Of a stretch of DNA of 5,966 nucleotides, positions 1-5,966 are shown one piece after another (positions within the stretch are counted from its first letter, which is position 1; every line of letters starts with the position of its first letter). A program made the translations under genes and the position numbers. This stretch comes from Syntrophobacteria bacterium (lineage in GTDB: Bacteria > Desulfobacterota > DSWW01), in assembly GCA_030145435.1 (NCBI GenBank), contig JAQYVQ010000055.1, positions 1 to 5,966 on the forward strand. Direction: 5' to 3'. Under the pieces are notes generated by a model, which saw nothing but the letters and a program-made list of their open reading frames with translations, had not been told where the DNA came from and ran no database searches.

Positions 1-203
1 CCGGCGCGCCGGCTCAGGTTCGCTGCCAGGGTGAGGGGCGTCGGACGTCCCGCATACGTCTCGAGGAGTTCTTTCAACTCCGCGCGAAACGCGGGGTCGT
101 TCCGGTACTCGAAGAAGGCCTTCTCCAGCTCCTCCAGAGTGGGCATCAGGACCTCGGGAACGAAGATCCCGCCGTACCGACCGAATTTTCCTGCCTGTTT
201 CAC
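1..203 (-). CDS. trpB: Tryptophan synthase beta chain, N-terminal part (cut by window edge)
   Basis: Tryptophan synthase beta chain condenses indole with L-serine to give L-tryptophan, using pyridoxal phosphate, in a cytoplasmic complex with TrpA. Only the first 67 residues are visible, read leftwards from a GTG at 203-201. The family's N-terminal signature is clear: KFGRYGGIFVPEVLMPTLEE at residues 6-25, then a helix ending at the substrate-tunnel motif GRPTPL (residues 52-57). The PLP-binding lysine lies beyond the window. GTG is chosen because the frame has no ATG between it and the upstream in-frame stop, and a GAGG lies 10 bases before it. The gene is divergent from the CstA-type transporter, so it appears to begin a transcript here rather than lie inside a trpEGDCFBA-style run; the downstream neighbour (trpA?) is not visible. 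Identity is confident from the motif; the start is fairly secure. Confidence 0.93.
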   Translation of the reverse strand, partial: MKQAGKFGRYGGIFVPEVLMPTLEELEKAFFEYRNDPAFRAELKELLETYAGRPTPLTLAANLSRRA

Positions 204-227
204 TTCTCGTCTTCCTCGTCTGGCCGG

Positions 228-255
228 TTGAATCCAAAGGTCAGCATTTTATAGG
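228..255 (+). promoter_or_regulatory. Candidate promoter for the CstA-type gene, overlapping the trpB promoter
   Basis: TTGAAT (228-233) and TATAGG (250-255) are spaced by 16 bases on the plus strand, each matching four of six consensus bases. The -10 shares the AT-rich island (246-253) with the minus-strand candidate, so the two would compete for polymerase. Two adjoining 8-base palindromes, GGGATCCC (254-261) and CCCGCGGG (259-266), sit just downstream and could be part of an operator or be chance in GC-rich DNA. Confidence 0.25.
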
Positions 256-274
256 GATCCCGCGGGGTATGCAA
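246..274 (-). promoter_or_regulatory. Candidate sigma-70-type promoter for trpB
   Basis: On the minus strand, TTGCAT (complement of 269-274) is separated by exactly 17 bases from TAAAAT (complement of 246-251), which matches 5 of 6 bases of the -10 consensus; the -35 matches 3 of 6. Initiation would fall near position 239, giving a leader of about 36 bases before the GTG. This is the most AT-rich spot in the gap. It is a pattern match only. Confidence 0.35.
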
Positions 275-329
275 CATCGCGAGCGGGATGCTAGAATGGA
301 AGCTCCTCCTGCAAAGGACCGAGCGGGAC

Positions 330-1982
330 ATGAGCGGCATCCTCCTCATACTCGGAAGCGGCGTTCTTCTGGTGGCGGCCTACGTCTTCTACGGGGCCTA
401 CCTCTCCCGAAGACTGGGCATCGATCCGAGTCGGCAGACGCCCGCCCATGAGCAACAGGATGGGGTCGACTACGTACCGGCACGAAAGCAGGTGCTCCTG
501 GGACATCACTTCGCCTCGATCGCCGGTGCCGGACCGATCGTGGGCCCCGTACTCGGCGCCGTCTTCGGATGGCTTCCCGCCCTCCTGTGGATCCTGTTGG
601 GTAGCATCTTCGTCGGTGCCGTTCACGACTTCTCGGCGCTGGTCGCCTCGCTGCGCCATCGGGGGCAGTCGATCGGCAGGGTCATCGAAGACGAGATCGG
701 GGGGACCGGGAAGATCCTCTTCCTGATCTTCTCCTGGTCCGCCCTCGTCCTGGTGGTGGCCGTTTTCGCAAAGGTGGTCACAAAGACCTTTGTCGCCAAC
801 CCGGGGGTTGCGCCCGCATCGGCCCTGTTCATCGTGCTCGCCCTGGCCTTCGGATGGATCAACTATCGCACCCGGGTTCCCCTTGCCGTATCCACCTGCG
901 TTGCCTTGCTCGTCATGTTCGTGGCCATCCCTTTCGTGATGCGCGTTCCTGTCCTTCTTCCGGCCGAAACGTGGATCTGGGTCCTCTTTCTCTACTGCAC
1001 CGTCGCCTCTGTAACACCGGTCTGGATCCTCCTCCAGCCCAGGGACTACCTGAACTCGTTCCTGCTCTACGCCGTGCTGGGGGCGGGTCTCGCAGGGGTC
1101 TTCTTTTCCCGGCCCACGATCCAGTTCCCCATGTTCACCCAGTTCCAGAGCGAACTCGGCCCCATGTTTCCGATCCTCTTCGTGACCGTCGCCTGCGGCG
1201 CCATCAGCGGCTTCCACAGCCTGGTGGCCTCGGGAACCACGGCCAAACAGCTCAACTCTGAGGCCGACGCCCGTGCCATCGGATACGGGGGCATGCTCAT
1301 CGAGGCCCTGCTGGCGGTGCTGGCCCTGCTGGCGGCCGTACATCTCCATCAGGGCGAATACGCTGCCCTCAAGGCGGCGGGAGGGCCTGTCCACATCTTC
1401 TCGTACGGTGTGGGGTCTTTCATGGCCTCCCTGGGCATCTCCCAGCAGACGGGCCAGAGCTTCGCCGCCCTCGCCGTATCCGCCTTCTGCCTGACGACCC
1501 TGGACACGGCCACGCGGCTCGCCCGGTTTGCCTTCCAGGAGCTTTTCCAGTCCTCCTCTCCCGGGCGGGCGAACGCCCTCCTCACGAACCGGTTCACGGC
1601 CACCCTGATCACCCTTGCGTTCTGCTTCGTGCTCGTCAGGAGCGGGAGTACGGACCGGGTGTGGCCCCTGTTCGGTGCAGCCAATCAGCTCCTGGCCGCC
1701 CTGGCCCTCCTCGCCGTCTCGGTCTGGATCGGGCGACGGTCGGGAAAGAACGCCTTCGTACGCTACCCGATGTTCATCATGTTTGTCGTCAGCCTGAGTG
1801 CACTTGCGTTGCAGGCATGGAACAATCTCCAACAGGGCCACTACGTGCTCGCAGGCCTCGCCATCCTGCTCTTCGCCCTCGCAGGGGTGCTCGTGAGAGA
1901 GACCGCACTTGCCATGCGACGCGCCAGGGCGGGTGAGTCTGTATCGGAAGATGAGCCCTTATTGCATCCCCAGGACCTTTAG
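330..1982 (+). CDS. CstA-family carbon starvation / pyruvate-peptide transporter
   Basis: This is a polytopic inner-membrane protein of the CstA/BtsT family, whose characterised members import peptides or pyruvate; the substrate here cannot be read from sequence. Family hallmarks are plain: GHHFASIAGAGPIVGP (about residues 58-73), a GSIFVGAVHDF stretch, SGFHSLVASGTTAKQL starting near 293, TTLDTATRL near 389-397 and WPLFGAANQLLAA from 445. More than a dozen hydrophobic segments fill the chain, which ends in a short charged tail. At 550 residues it is shorter than E. coli CstA (about 700), matching the compact family form. An in-frame ATG at 288 would add 14 residues (MLEWKLLLQRTERD). I prefer the ATG at 330 because the hydrophobic N-terminus MSGILLIL then begins as in relatives, with AAGGA at 314-318, 11 bases upstream. 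It is divergent from trpB and separated by 105 bases from the next gene, with no visible terminator. Confidence 0.92.
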   Translation: MSGILLILGSGVLLVAAYVFYGAYLSRRLGIDPSRQTPAHEQQDGVDYVPARKQVLLGHHFASIAGAGPIVGPVLGAVFGWLPALLWILLGSIFVGAVHDFSALVASLRHRGQSIGRVIEDEIGGTGKILFLIFSWSALVLVVAVFAKVVTKTFVANPGVAPASALFIVLALAFGWINYRTRVPLAVSTCVALLVMFVAIPFVMRVPVLLPAETWIWVLFLYCTVASVTPVWILLQPRDYLNSFLLYAVLGAGLAGVFFSRPTIQFPMFTQFQSELGPMFPILFVTVACGAISGFHSLVASGTTAKQLNSEADARAIGYGGMLIEALLAVLALLAAVHLHQGEYAALKAAGGPVHIFSYGVGSFMASLGISQQTGQSFAALAVSAFCLTTLDTATRLARFAFQELFQSSSPGRANALLTNRFTATLITLAFCFVLVRSGSTDRVWPLFGAANQLLAALALLAVSVWIGRRSGKNAFVRYPMFIMFVVSLSALALQAWNNLQQGHYVLAGLAILLFALAGVLVRETALAMRRARAGESVSEDEPLLHPQDL

Positions 1983-2013
1983 CCCTGCTCTGCCGCACCA
2001 TCGGACTTTGGCG

Positions 2014-2042
2014 TTGTTCAGGTATGGGAGGTGTGTTACGAT
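2014..2042 (+). promoter_or_regulatory. Candidate extended -10 promoter for the lipid operon
   Basis: TTGTTC (2014-2019) is followed after 17 bases by TACGAT (2037-2042), which is preceded by TGT, giving the extended -10 arrangement TGnTACGAT. The -35 matches three and the -10 four of six consensus bases. A start near 2049 would give a leader of about 40 bases ending at the strong ribosome-binding site of the acyltransferase. No hairpin with a T-run separates this from the upstream transporter gene, so read-through is also possible. Confidence 0.35.
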
Positions 2043-2091
2043 GACTCCCCCGTACGGTGACAGCCCTCATGAAAAGGAGGTTCCACATTGA
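2041..2091 (+). other. Possible 16-codon upstream reading frame coupled to the acyltransferase
   Basis: ATG at 2041, preceded by GGGAGG (2026-2031) 9 bases upstream, opens a 16-codon frame reading MTPPYGDSPHEKEVPH. Its TGA overlaps the acyltransferase TTG start (TTGA at 2088-2091), a coupling arrangement. It conflicts with the candidate promoter at 2014-2042, which would begin transcripts downstream of this ATG, so it could only be translated on read-through transcripts from the transporter gene. Chance occurrence is quite possible. Confidence 0.15.
2074..2080 (+). promoter_or_regulatory. Strong Shine-Dalgarno sequence fixing a TTG start
   Basis: AAGGAGG lies 7 bases before the TTG at 2088-2090. 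It is an essentially complete anti-16S match at ideal spacing and is the main reason to accept a TTG start for the acyltransferase, since the next in-frame ATG is far inside the protein. Confidence 0.85.
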
Positions 2092-3680
2092 GGGATCATG
2101 ACAAAGAGAGGGTGCTCGTCGAAGTTGCACACCGGGTCTTCAACCACTACACCAAGGATCCGCGGACCACAGAACAGGCCCTGTTCGACACCCTTTACGA
2201 GGAGCGAATCAGGCTGGAGACGGAGAAGGACCGCTCCAAAGCCAAGAAACAGGCGGCCTTCTACCGGAAGATCCGGCGTGAGGCGCTCCAGGCCTCGCCG
2301 ACCCGCCAGTCCGAGCTGTTGAAGCAGGTGATCGAGGGCTTTGCGGAGGAGGTAGCGGGCCATTTCGACCCGCGCGTCTTCGCGCTGGCCACCCGGGTGG
2401 CGCCCCCCGCACTGAGCGCACTGCTCAACGCACTCAGCCCCCTCCGGCTGTTGGCCGCCATCCCGACGGGCATGGCTACCCTGGACGACCAGATCGTGAT
2501 CGAGGGAGAGACAGAGGCCTTCAAGGCCGCAGCCCAAATGGGTACCACGGTGCTCGTGTCCACCCACTTGAGCAACCTGGACAGCATCATCCTCGGGTAT
2601 GCCCTCTTCCGCCTCGGATTGCCCCCTTACACGTACGGAGCCGGCCTGAACCTGTTCTCGAACAAGATGATCGGCTTCTTCTTGCACAACCTGGGCGCCT
2701 ACAAGGTGGACCGGCGCAAGAAGGCGGAGGTCTACAAGCACGCCCTGAAGACCTACGCGGGCTGCACGATGGAACACGGCTATCACAACATGTTCTTCCC
2801 CGGCGGCACCCGCAGCCGGAGCGGCGCGGTGGAGAACAAGCTCAAGATGGGCCTGCTCGGCATGGGCCTCAACGCTTACGTCCACAACCTGTGCAACAAG
2901 AAGCCCCGGCCCGACGTGTTCGTCGTGCCGTGCACCCTGAACTACCAGCTCGTCCTCGAGGCGGAAACCCTGATCGGGGACTACCTCCAGGCCGTGGGAA
3001 AGAGCCGTTACATCATCGAGGACGACGAGTTCTCGAAGCCGAAACGGGTCGCCGACTTCATCTCCAAGCTCTTTTCCCTGGACTCGAGGATCCACATGGT
3101 CGTGTCCAAGCCCCTGGATGTCTTCGGCAACGAGGTCGACGAGCAGGGCAACTCACGAGACCATCGCGGCAGGATCGTGGATCGAACACGATACGTATAC
3201 CGAGACGGTGAGCCCGCCTTTGATGCGCAGCGCGATCAGGAGTACACGCGCGAGCTGGCCCGCGTCATTGCCGACGCATTCCACCGGGATACGGTGATCA
3301 AGCCGACGCATTTGGTCTCCTATTCGATCCTCGACTGGCTGTGGGAAAAGTGCCCCGGCATGGATTTCTACCGGGTTCTTCGGACCGGCGGCTCCGAAGA
3401 GAGCATCCCCATGACAGACGCCTACAACCGGGTGGACCGCATACTGGGAACCCTTCGCGGCCTCGAGCAGAAGAATTGTGTGAGGCTGGATGACTCGCTC
3501 CGGGGGAAAGACACAGGCGCCATCGTGGGCGATGCGCTTGCGCATTTGAAGTCCTACCATCGGCGTCCGGCCCTGCTCCGGAGGGGGGACCGCCTGTTCC
3601 ATGAGGACCGGAACCTGCTGCTCTACTATCACAACCGGCTTACAGGATTCGGGCTGCCGACATGGGAGAAGCCCCAGTGA
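2088..3680 (+). CDS. PlsB-like glycerol-3-phosphate acyltransferase
   Basis: This protein (530 residues) is a likely membrane-associated acyltransferase that moves a fatty acyl group to sn-1 of glycerol-3-phosphate, the first step of phospholipid synthesis. After a charged helical N-terminal region (about 1-110) come the four blocks of the PlsB/PlsC superfamily: I, HLSNLD (H160, D165, the HX4D catalytic pair); II, GAYKVDRR (203-210); III, FPGGTRSRSG (237-246); IV, VVPCTLNY (279-286). The region after block I, with GYALFRLGLPP and GAGLNL, parallels E. coli PlsB more than PlsC. It is shorter than E. coli PlsB (about 806) and much longer than PlsC (about 240). Oddity: block III normally reads FPEGTRS or FVEGGRS; here the glutamate is glycine (G239). 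The TTG start is set by AAGGAGG. The gene overlaps gpsA, whose product supplies its substrate, which supports the assignment. A dihydroxyacetone-phosphate acyltransferase remains possible. Confidence 0.82.
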   Translation: MRDHDKERVLVEVAHRVFNHYTKDPRTTEQALFDTLYEERIRLETEKDRSKAKKQAAFYRKIRREALQASPTRQSELLKQVIEGFAEEVAGHFDPRVFALATRVAPPALSALLNALSPLRLLAAIPTGMATLDDQIVIEGETEAFKAAAQMGTTVLVSTHLSNLDSIILGYALFRLGLPPYTYGAGLNLFSNKMIGFFLHNLGAYKVDRRKKAEVYKHALKTYAGCTMEHGYHNMFFPGGTRSRSGAVENKLKMGLLGMGLNAYVHNLCNKKPRPDVFVVPCTLNYQLVLEAETLIGDYLQAVGKSRYIIEDDEFSKPKRVADFISKLFSLDSRIHMVVSKPLDVFGNEVDEQGNSRDHRGRIVDRTRYVYRDGEPAFDAQRDQEYTRELARVIADAFHRDTVIKPTHLVSYSILDWLWEKCPGMDFYRVLRTGGSEESIPMTDAYNRVDRILGTLRGLEQKNCVRLDDSLRGKDTGAIVGDALAHLKSYHRRPALLRRGDRLFHEDRNLLLYYHNRLTGFGLPTWEKPQ

Positions 3681-4705
3681 AAAAGAAAGAACACCTGGAT
3701 GTTTTAGTCGTCGGGGGAGGAAGCTTCGGCACCGCCCTGGCCACCCTCCTGAGCGAGACGGACAAGGCCTTCGAGATGTGGGTGCGCCGGGAAGAGCTGG
3801 CCGAGGAAATCAACACCCGGCACACGAACTCCCGGTACGCGAACGGCCACACGCTCCCGAAGGAGATCCGGGCGACCACGAACCTGGCAGAGGCGGTGAA
3901 GCGAGCGTCCGCAATCCTGATGGCGGTGCCCTCCAAATCGTTCCGCGAGGTCGCAAGGGCCGTGGGGGACACAATTCAAGGGGACCAGATCCTGGTCCAC
4001 ACGACCAAGGGGTTTGAGCTCGATTCTTTCAAGCGCATGTCCACGATCCTCCGGGAAGAGACCTGCACCCTGAAGACCGGGGTGTTCTCCGGGCCCAACC
4101 TGGCCGGCGAAATCATGGCCCGACATCCGGCAGGCGCCACCGTGGCCTCTCACTACAACGAGGTGATCGATGCGATCCAGGGCCTGTTCGAGGGGAGCGG
4201 GCGCATCAGGGTGTACGGGGGGCACGATGTGGTGGGCACCGAGGTGGGCAGTGCCTTCAAGAATATCATCGCCCTGGCAGCCGGTGCCTCGGACGGCATG
4301 GGTTTCGGGGACAACACGAAATCCCTGCTGCTCACCCGGGGCCTGAGCGAGATGGCCCGTATCGGCGTTGCCCTGGGTGCAGACGTCTTCACCTTCAGCG
4401 GCCTCACGGGCGTGGGCGACCTGATGTGCACGTGCGCCTCCCCGCTCAGCCGCAACCACCAGGTCGGGGCGCGGCTGGCAAAGGGCGAAGCCCTGGACGA
4501 CATCCTGAACAGCATGACACAGGTGGCCGAAGGGGTGCCCACGACAAAGGCGGTGCAGCGTTATGCGGAATCGGTCGGCCTGGATCTTCCGATCGTGAAG
4601 GCCGTGTACCGACTGCTCTTCGAAGACTGGAAGGTGCCGGACGCCCTCGCGCAGTTGATGGACCTCCCCGTGGGGGACGAACTCGCGGCCCTCCGGTACC
4701 GCTGA
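3677..4705 (+). CDS. gpsA: NAD(P)-dependent glycerol-3-phosphate dehydrogenase
   Basis: GpsA reduces dihydroxyacetone phosphate to sn-glycerol-3-phosphate in the cytoplasm, feeding phospholipid synthesis. The 342-residue chain has the usual length. The Rossmann motif GGGSFGTALA is at residues 13-22, AVPSKSFREV at 83-92, HTTKGFE with K111, SGPNLAGEI at 138-146, the catalytic-lysine segment GSAFKNIIALAAG (K195), and FSGLTGVGDL (D248) followed by SPLSRN (255-260), which binds the substrate phosphate in the family. The start is GTG at 3677, overlapping the acyltransferase stop as GTGA, with GGGAG (3664-3668) 8 bases upstream. An in-frame ATG at 3662 would add five residues (MGEAP) but has only a distant AGGA. 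The overlap implies coupled translation with the acyltransferase that uses its product. All key residues are intact, so it should be active. Confidence 0.95.
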   Translation: MKKKEHLDVLVVGGGSFGTALATLLSETDKAFEMWVRREELAEEINTRHTNSRYANGHTLPKEIRATTNLAEAVKRASAILMAVPSKSFREVARAVGDTIQGDQILVHTTKGFELDSFKRMSTILREETCTLKTGVFSGPNLAGEIMARHPAGATVASHYNEVIDAIQGLFEGSGRIRVYGGHDVVGTEVGSAFKNIIALAAGASDGMGFGDNTKSLLLTRGLSEMARIGVALGADVFTFSGLTGVGDLMCTCASPLSRNHQVGARLAKGEALDDILNSMTQVAEGVPTTKAVQRYAESVGLDLPIVKAVYRLLFEDWKVPDALAQLMDLPVGDELAALRYR

Positions 4706-4713
4706 GCCTCCCT

Positions 4714-5637
4714 ATGCCAACATCCTATCCCCTGCAAGTCGATGACCAGCGGACCCTCCCGGACGGGTACACCGGGCCGGTCTTCATCTGGGACATCGAC
4801 AAGACCTATCTGTCCACCAACTTCTCTTCCTTGCAGGGCCTGAGCCGCATCCCCCTCGAGTTCGCCGTGGACAAGCAGGCCATCGCCGGAATGCCGGAAT
4901 GCCTTCGGGGGATTCGCAGGGGACCCGGCCCCGGCTACGGATGCGTTCCCCTGTACTTCGTCTCGGCCAGCCCTCCTCAGCTCCGGGGTGTTCTGGAACA
5001 CAAGATGATTTTGGACGGCGTTGAGTTCGATGGGATCACCTTCAAGGACTGGTGGCAGATCATGAAGAAGGGTCGCCCAAAACGGATCCTGGACCAGGTG
5101 GGGTTCAAGGTCTGTGCACTCCTGGAGGGGAGACAGAGGCGTCCCTTGGCGACGGAGTACCTTTTCGGAGACGATGCGGAGAGCGATGCCGATGCATTCT
5201 CCCTGTATGCCGGCCTCGTACACGAGGGGATGTCGTATGGAGAGGCCAGGGACCGCATCGCAGACACGGGCATGCGGGAAGACAACCAGCGTTGCGCTCT
5301 TGCCCTCCTCGACCGCCTTCCCGAGAAGCGCGGAAAGGTAAAGAAGGTCTTCATTCATCTCGAAAAGGGCACGCCACCGGAGCAGTACGACCGGTTCGAG
5401 TCTCTCGTGGCCCCCGTGAGGGGCGGCCTTCAGCTCGGCCTCGCCCTCTTCGCCCTCGGTCTCGTCGACGAGGACACCGTGCGCCAGTGCCGGGAGGCGA
5501 TCTCCCCGGCGTCGGGCACACCCGACCCCGAACTGGATGCACTCATTGCCGATGCGGTCGACCGCCGCCTGATCTCACGACAGAAACTTCGCCGCCTCGA
5601 TTCCGTGCTCCCCATCTCATCCCGCAAGAAACGCTAA
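4714..5637 (+). CDS. HAD-fold phosphatase-like protein resembling APP1 phosphatidate phosphatases
   Basis: The 307-residue protein carries an ordered set of haloacid-dehalogenase motifs. Motif I is WDIDKTYL with D27 (nucleophile) and D29; motif II is YFVSASPPQL (S84 or S86); a lysine such as K132 may serve as motif III; motif IV is YLFGDDAESDADAF with D153, D154 and D158. The order, including a FKDW stretch (110-113) after motif II, resembles the APP1 (DUF2183) domain, whose yeast member dephosphorylates phosphatidate to diacylglycerol. That activity is an inference here. Residues about 210-307 lie outside the HAD core and end in a basic tail (SSRKKR). No signal peptide or membrane segment is obvious. 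It begins 8 bases after gpsA with no Shine-Dalgarno; the spacer is CTCC-rich, so translation probably depends on ribosomes arriving from gpsA. Longer upstream in-frame extension would overlap gpsA and is not credible. Confidence 0.72.
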   Translation: MPTSYPLQVDDQRTLPDGYTGPVFIWDIDKTYLSTNFSSLQGLSRIPLEFAVDKQAIAGMPECLRGIRRGPGPGYGCVPLYFVSASPPQLRGVLEHKMILDGVEFDGITFKDWWQIMKKGRPKRILDQVGFKVCALLEGRQRRPLATEYLFGDDAESDADAFSLYAGLVHEGMSYGEARDRIADTGMREDNQRCALALLDRLPEKRGKVKKVFIHLEKGTPPEQYDRFESLVAPVRGGLQLGLALFALGLVDEDTVRQCREAISPASGTPDPELDALIADAVDRRLISRQKLRRLDSVLPISSRKKR

Positions 5638-5966
5638 TGCCCGGGGGAAACGATCCATCCATGGACAGGAAGAAGAGTAACGCATCCGAGGTCTTCATCG
5701 ATTCTCACGTTCACATTTTTCCTCGGGATCGGTTGGGGGGTCTGATGCGATGGATTCTTCGCCTGGTGCCGTCGCATCCTGTCCCTGAATCCGTCACGGC
5801 CGAAACGATACTCCACGAAATGCGGAGGGAAGGGATCACCCATTTCTTCAATCTGGTCTATCCGCTCAAGGAAGAAGAGACGGCTCCGCTGAACAACTTC
5901 AACGGCCGCTTCTGTTCGACCCTGCCGGGGGCCATCCCTTTCGCGAGTATGCACCAGGACACGGCG
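5637..5966 (+). CDS. Amidohydrolase-like metal-dependent hydrolase, N-terminal part (cut by window end)
   Basis: This open frame runs off the window after 110 codons. It begins at an ATG sharing one base with the preceding stop (TAATG). The segment FIDSHVHIFP (residues 20-29) holds the HxH pair (H24, H26) that ends strand 1 of the metal-binding TIM barrel in amidohydrolase and related superfamilies. Further on, a helix-strand unit (ILHEMRREGITHFFNLVYP, from residue 58) and AIPFASMHQD (99-108) fit the successive strands of such a barrel. The remaining metal ligands and the substrate cannot be seen. An ATG at residue 9 (5661) is an alternative start with GGGGG 13 bases upstream, though the TAATG overlap favours the first. 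Its place at the end of a lipid gene run suggests co-expression, but no lipid role can be read from it. Confidence 0.75.
   Translation, partial: MPGGNDPSMDRKKSNASEVFIDSHVHIFPRDRLGGLMRWILRLVPSHPVPESVTAETILHEMRREGITHFFNLVYPLKEEETAPLNNFNGRFCSTLPGAIPFASMHQDTA

Noticed and set aside
1..12. Perfect 12-base palindrome CCGGCGCGCCGG
   Set aside because: It lies in trpB codons (Ser-Arg-Arg-Ala-Gly region) and is easily produced by GC-rich codon choice; there is no partner or repeat.
291..1841. 516-codon open frame antisense to the transporter gene
   Set aside because: The product is rich in Gly, Glu, Asp, Arg and His without recognisable motifs, as expected for the complement of a GC-rich membrane-protein gene; the plus strand encodes a clear CstA-family protein.
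2008..2024. Sigma-54 type -24/-12 promoter (TTGGC...)
   Set aside because: TTGGC is present, but the required GC at the -12 element is absent at the correct spacing.
1983..2087. Intrinsic terminator after the transporter gene
   Set aside because: Only short stems were found (the palindrome CCGTACGG at 2050-2057 and a 5-base GGGAG/CTCCC pair), none followed by a T-run.
2067..3095. 342-codon antisense frame across the acyltransferase
   Set aside because: Low-complexity Val/Gln/Glu/Leu/Gly composition with no motif; it mirrors the well-supported plus-strand gene and spans its Shine-Dalgarno.
4426..4713. 96-codon upstream extension of the HAD gene
   Set aside because: It would overlap gpsA in another frame, and its translation is Arg/Gly/Pro-rich shadow sequence. 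The recognisable protein begins at ATG 4714.

Overview
The window reads as high-GC bacterial chromosome with compact, mostly co-directional genes, tight overlaps and frequent GTG/TTG starts. Gene content and protein style (a short CstA-type carrier, a PlsB-like acyltransferase beside gpsA) resemble Desulfobacterota (deltaproteobacteria). That placement is an impression from the protein sequences, not a search result. I see no rRNA, tRNA, CRISPR array, insertion sequence or phage gene.

Layout. (1) Positions 1-203, minus strand: the first 67 codons of trpB (tryptophan synthase beta chain), cut by the window edge. (2) Positions 204-329: a short divergent control region with one AT-rich island that could serve promoters in both directions. 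(3) Positions 330-1982, plus strand: a CstA-family membrane transporter. (4) Positions 1983-2087: a 105-base gap with a candidate extended -10 promoter, a very strong Shine-Dalgarno sequence and no visible terminator. (5) Positions 2088-5966: four tightly packed plus-strand genes. These are a PlsB-like glycerol-3-phosphate acyltransferase (TTG start), gpsA (GTG start overlapping the previous stop), a HAD-fold phosphatase-like protein resembling the catalytic domain of APP1 phosphatidate phosphatases, and the start of a metal-dependent amidohydrolase-like gene cut by the window end.

How they fit together. GpsA would make glycerol-3-phosphate from dihydroxyacetone phosphate, and the PlsB-like enzyme would acylate it to lysophosphatidate. 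If the HAD protein is a phosphatidate phosphatase, it would release diacylglycerol downstream. The second acylation step (lysophosphatidate to phosphatidate) is not encoded here. The set therefore looks like a small glycerolipid operon with an unassigned phosphatase and an unassigned hydrolase attached. The most interesting points are that grouping and the loss of the usual glutamate in acyltransferase block III.
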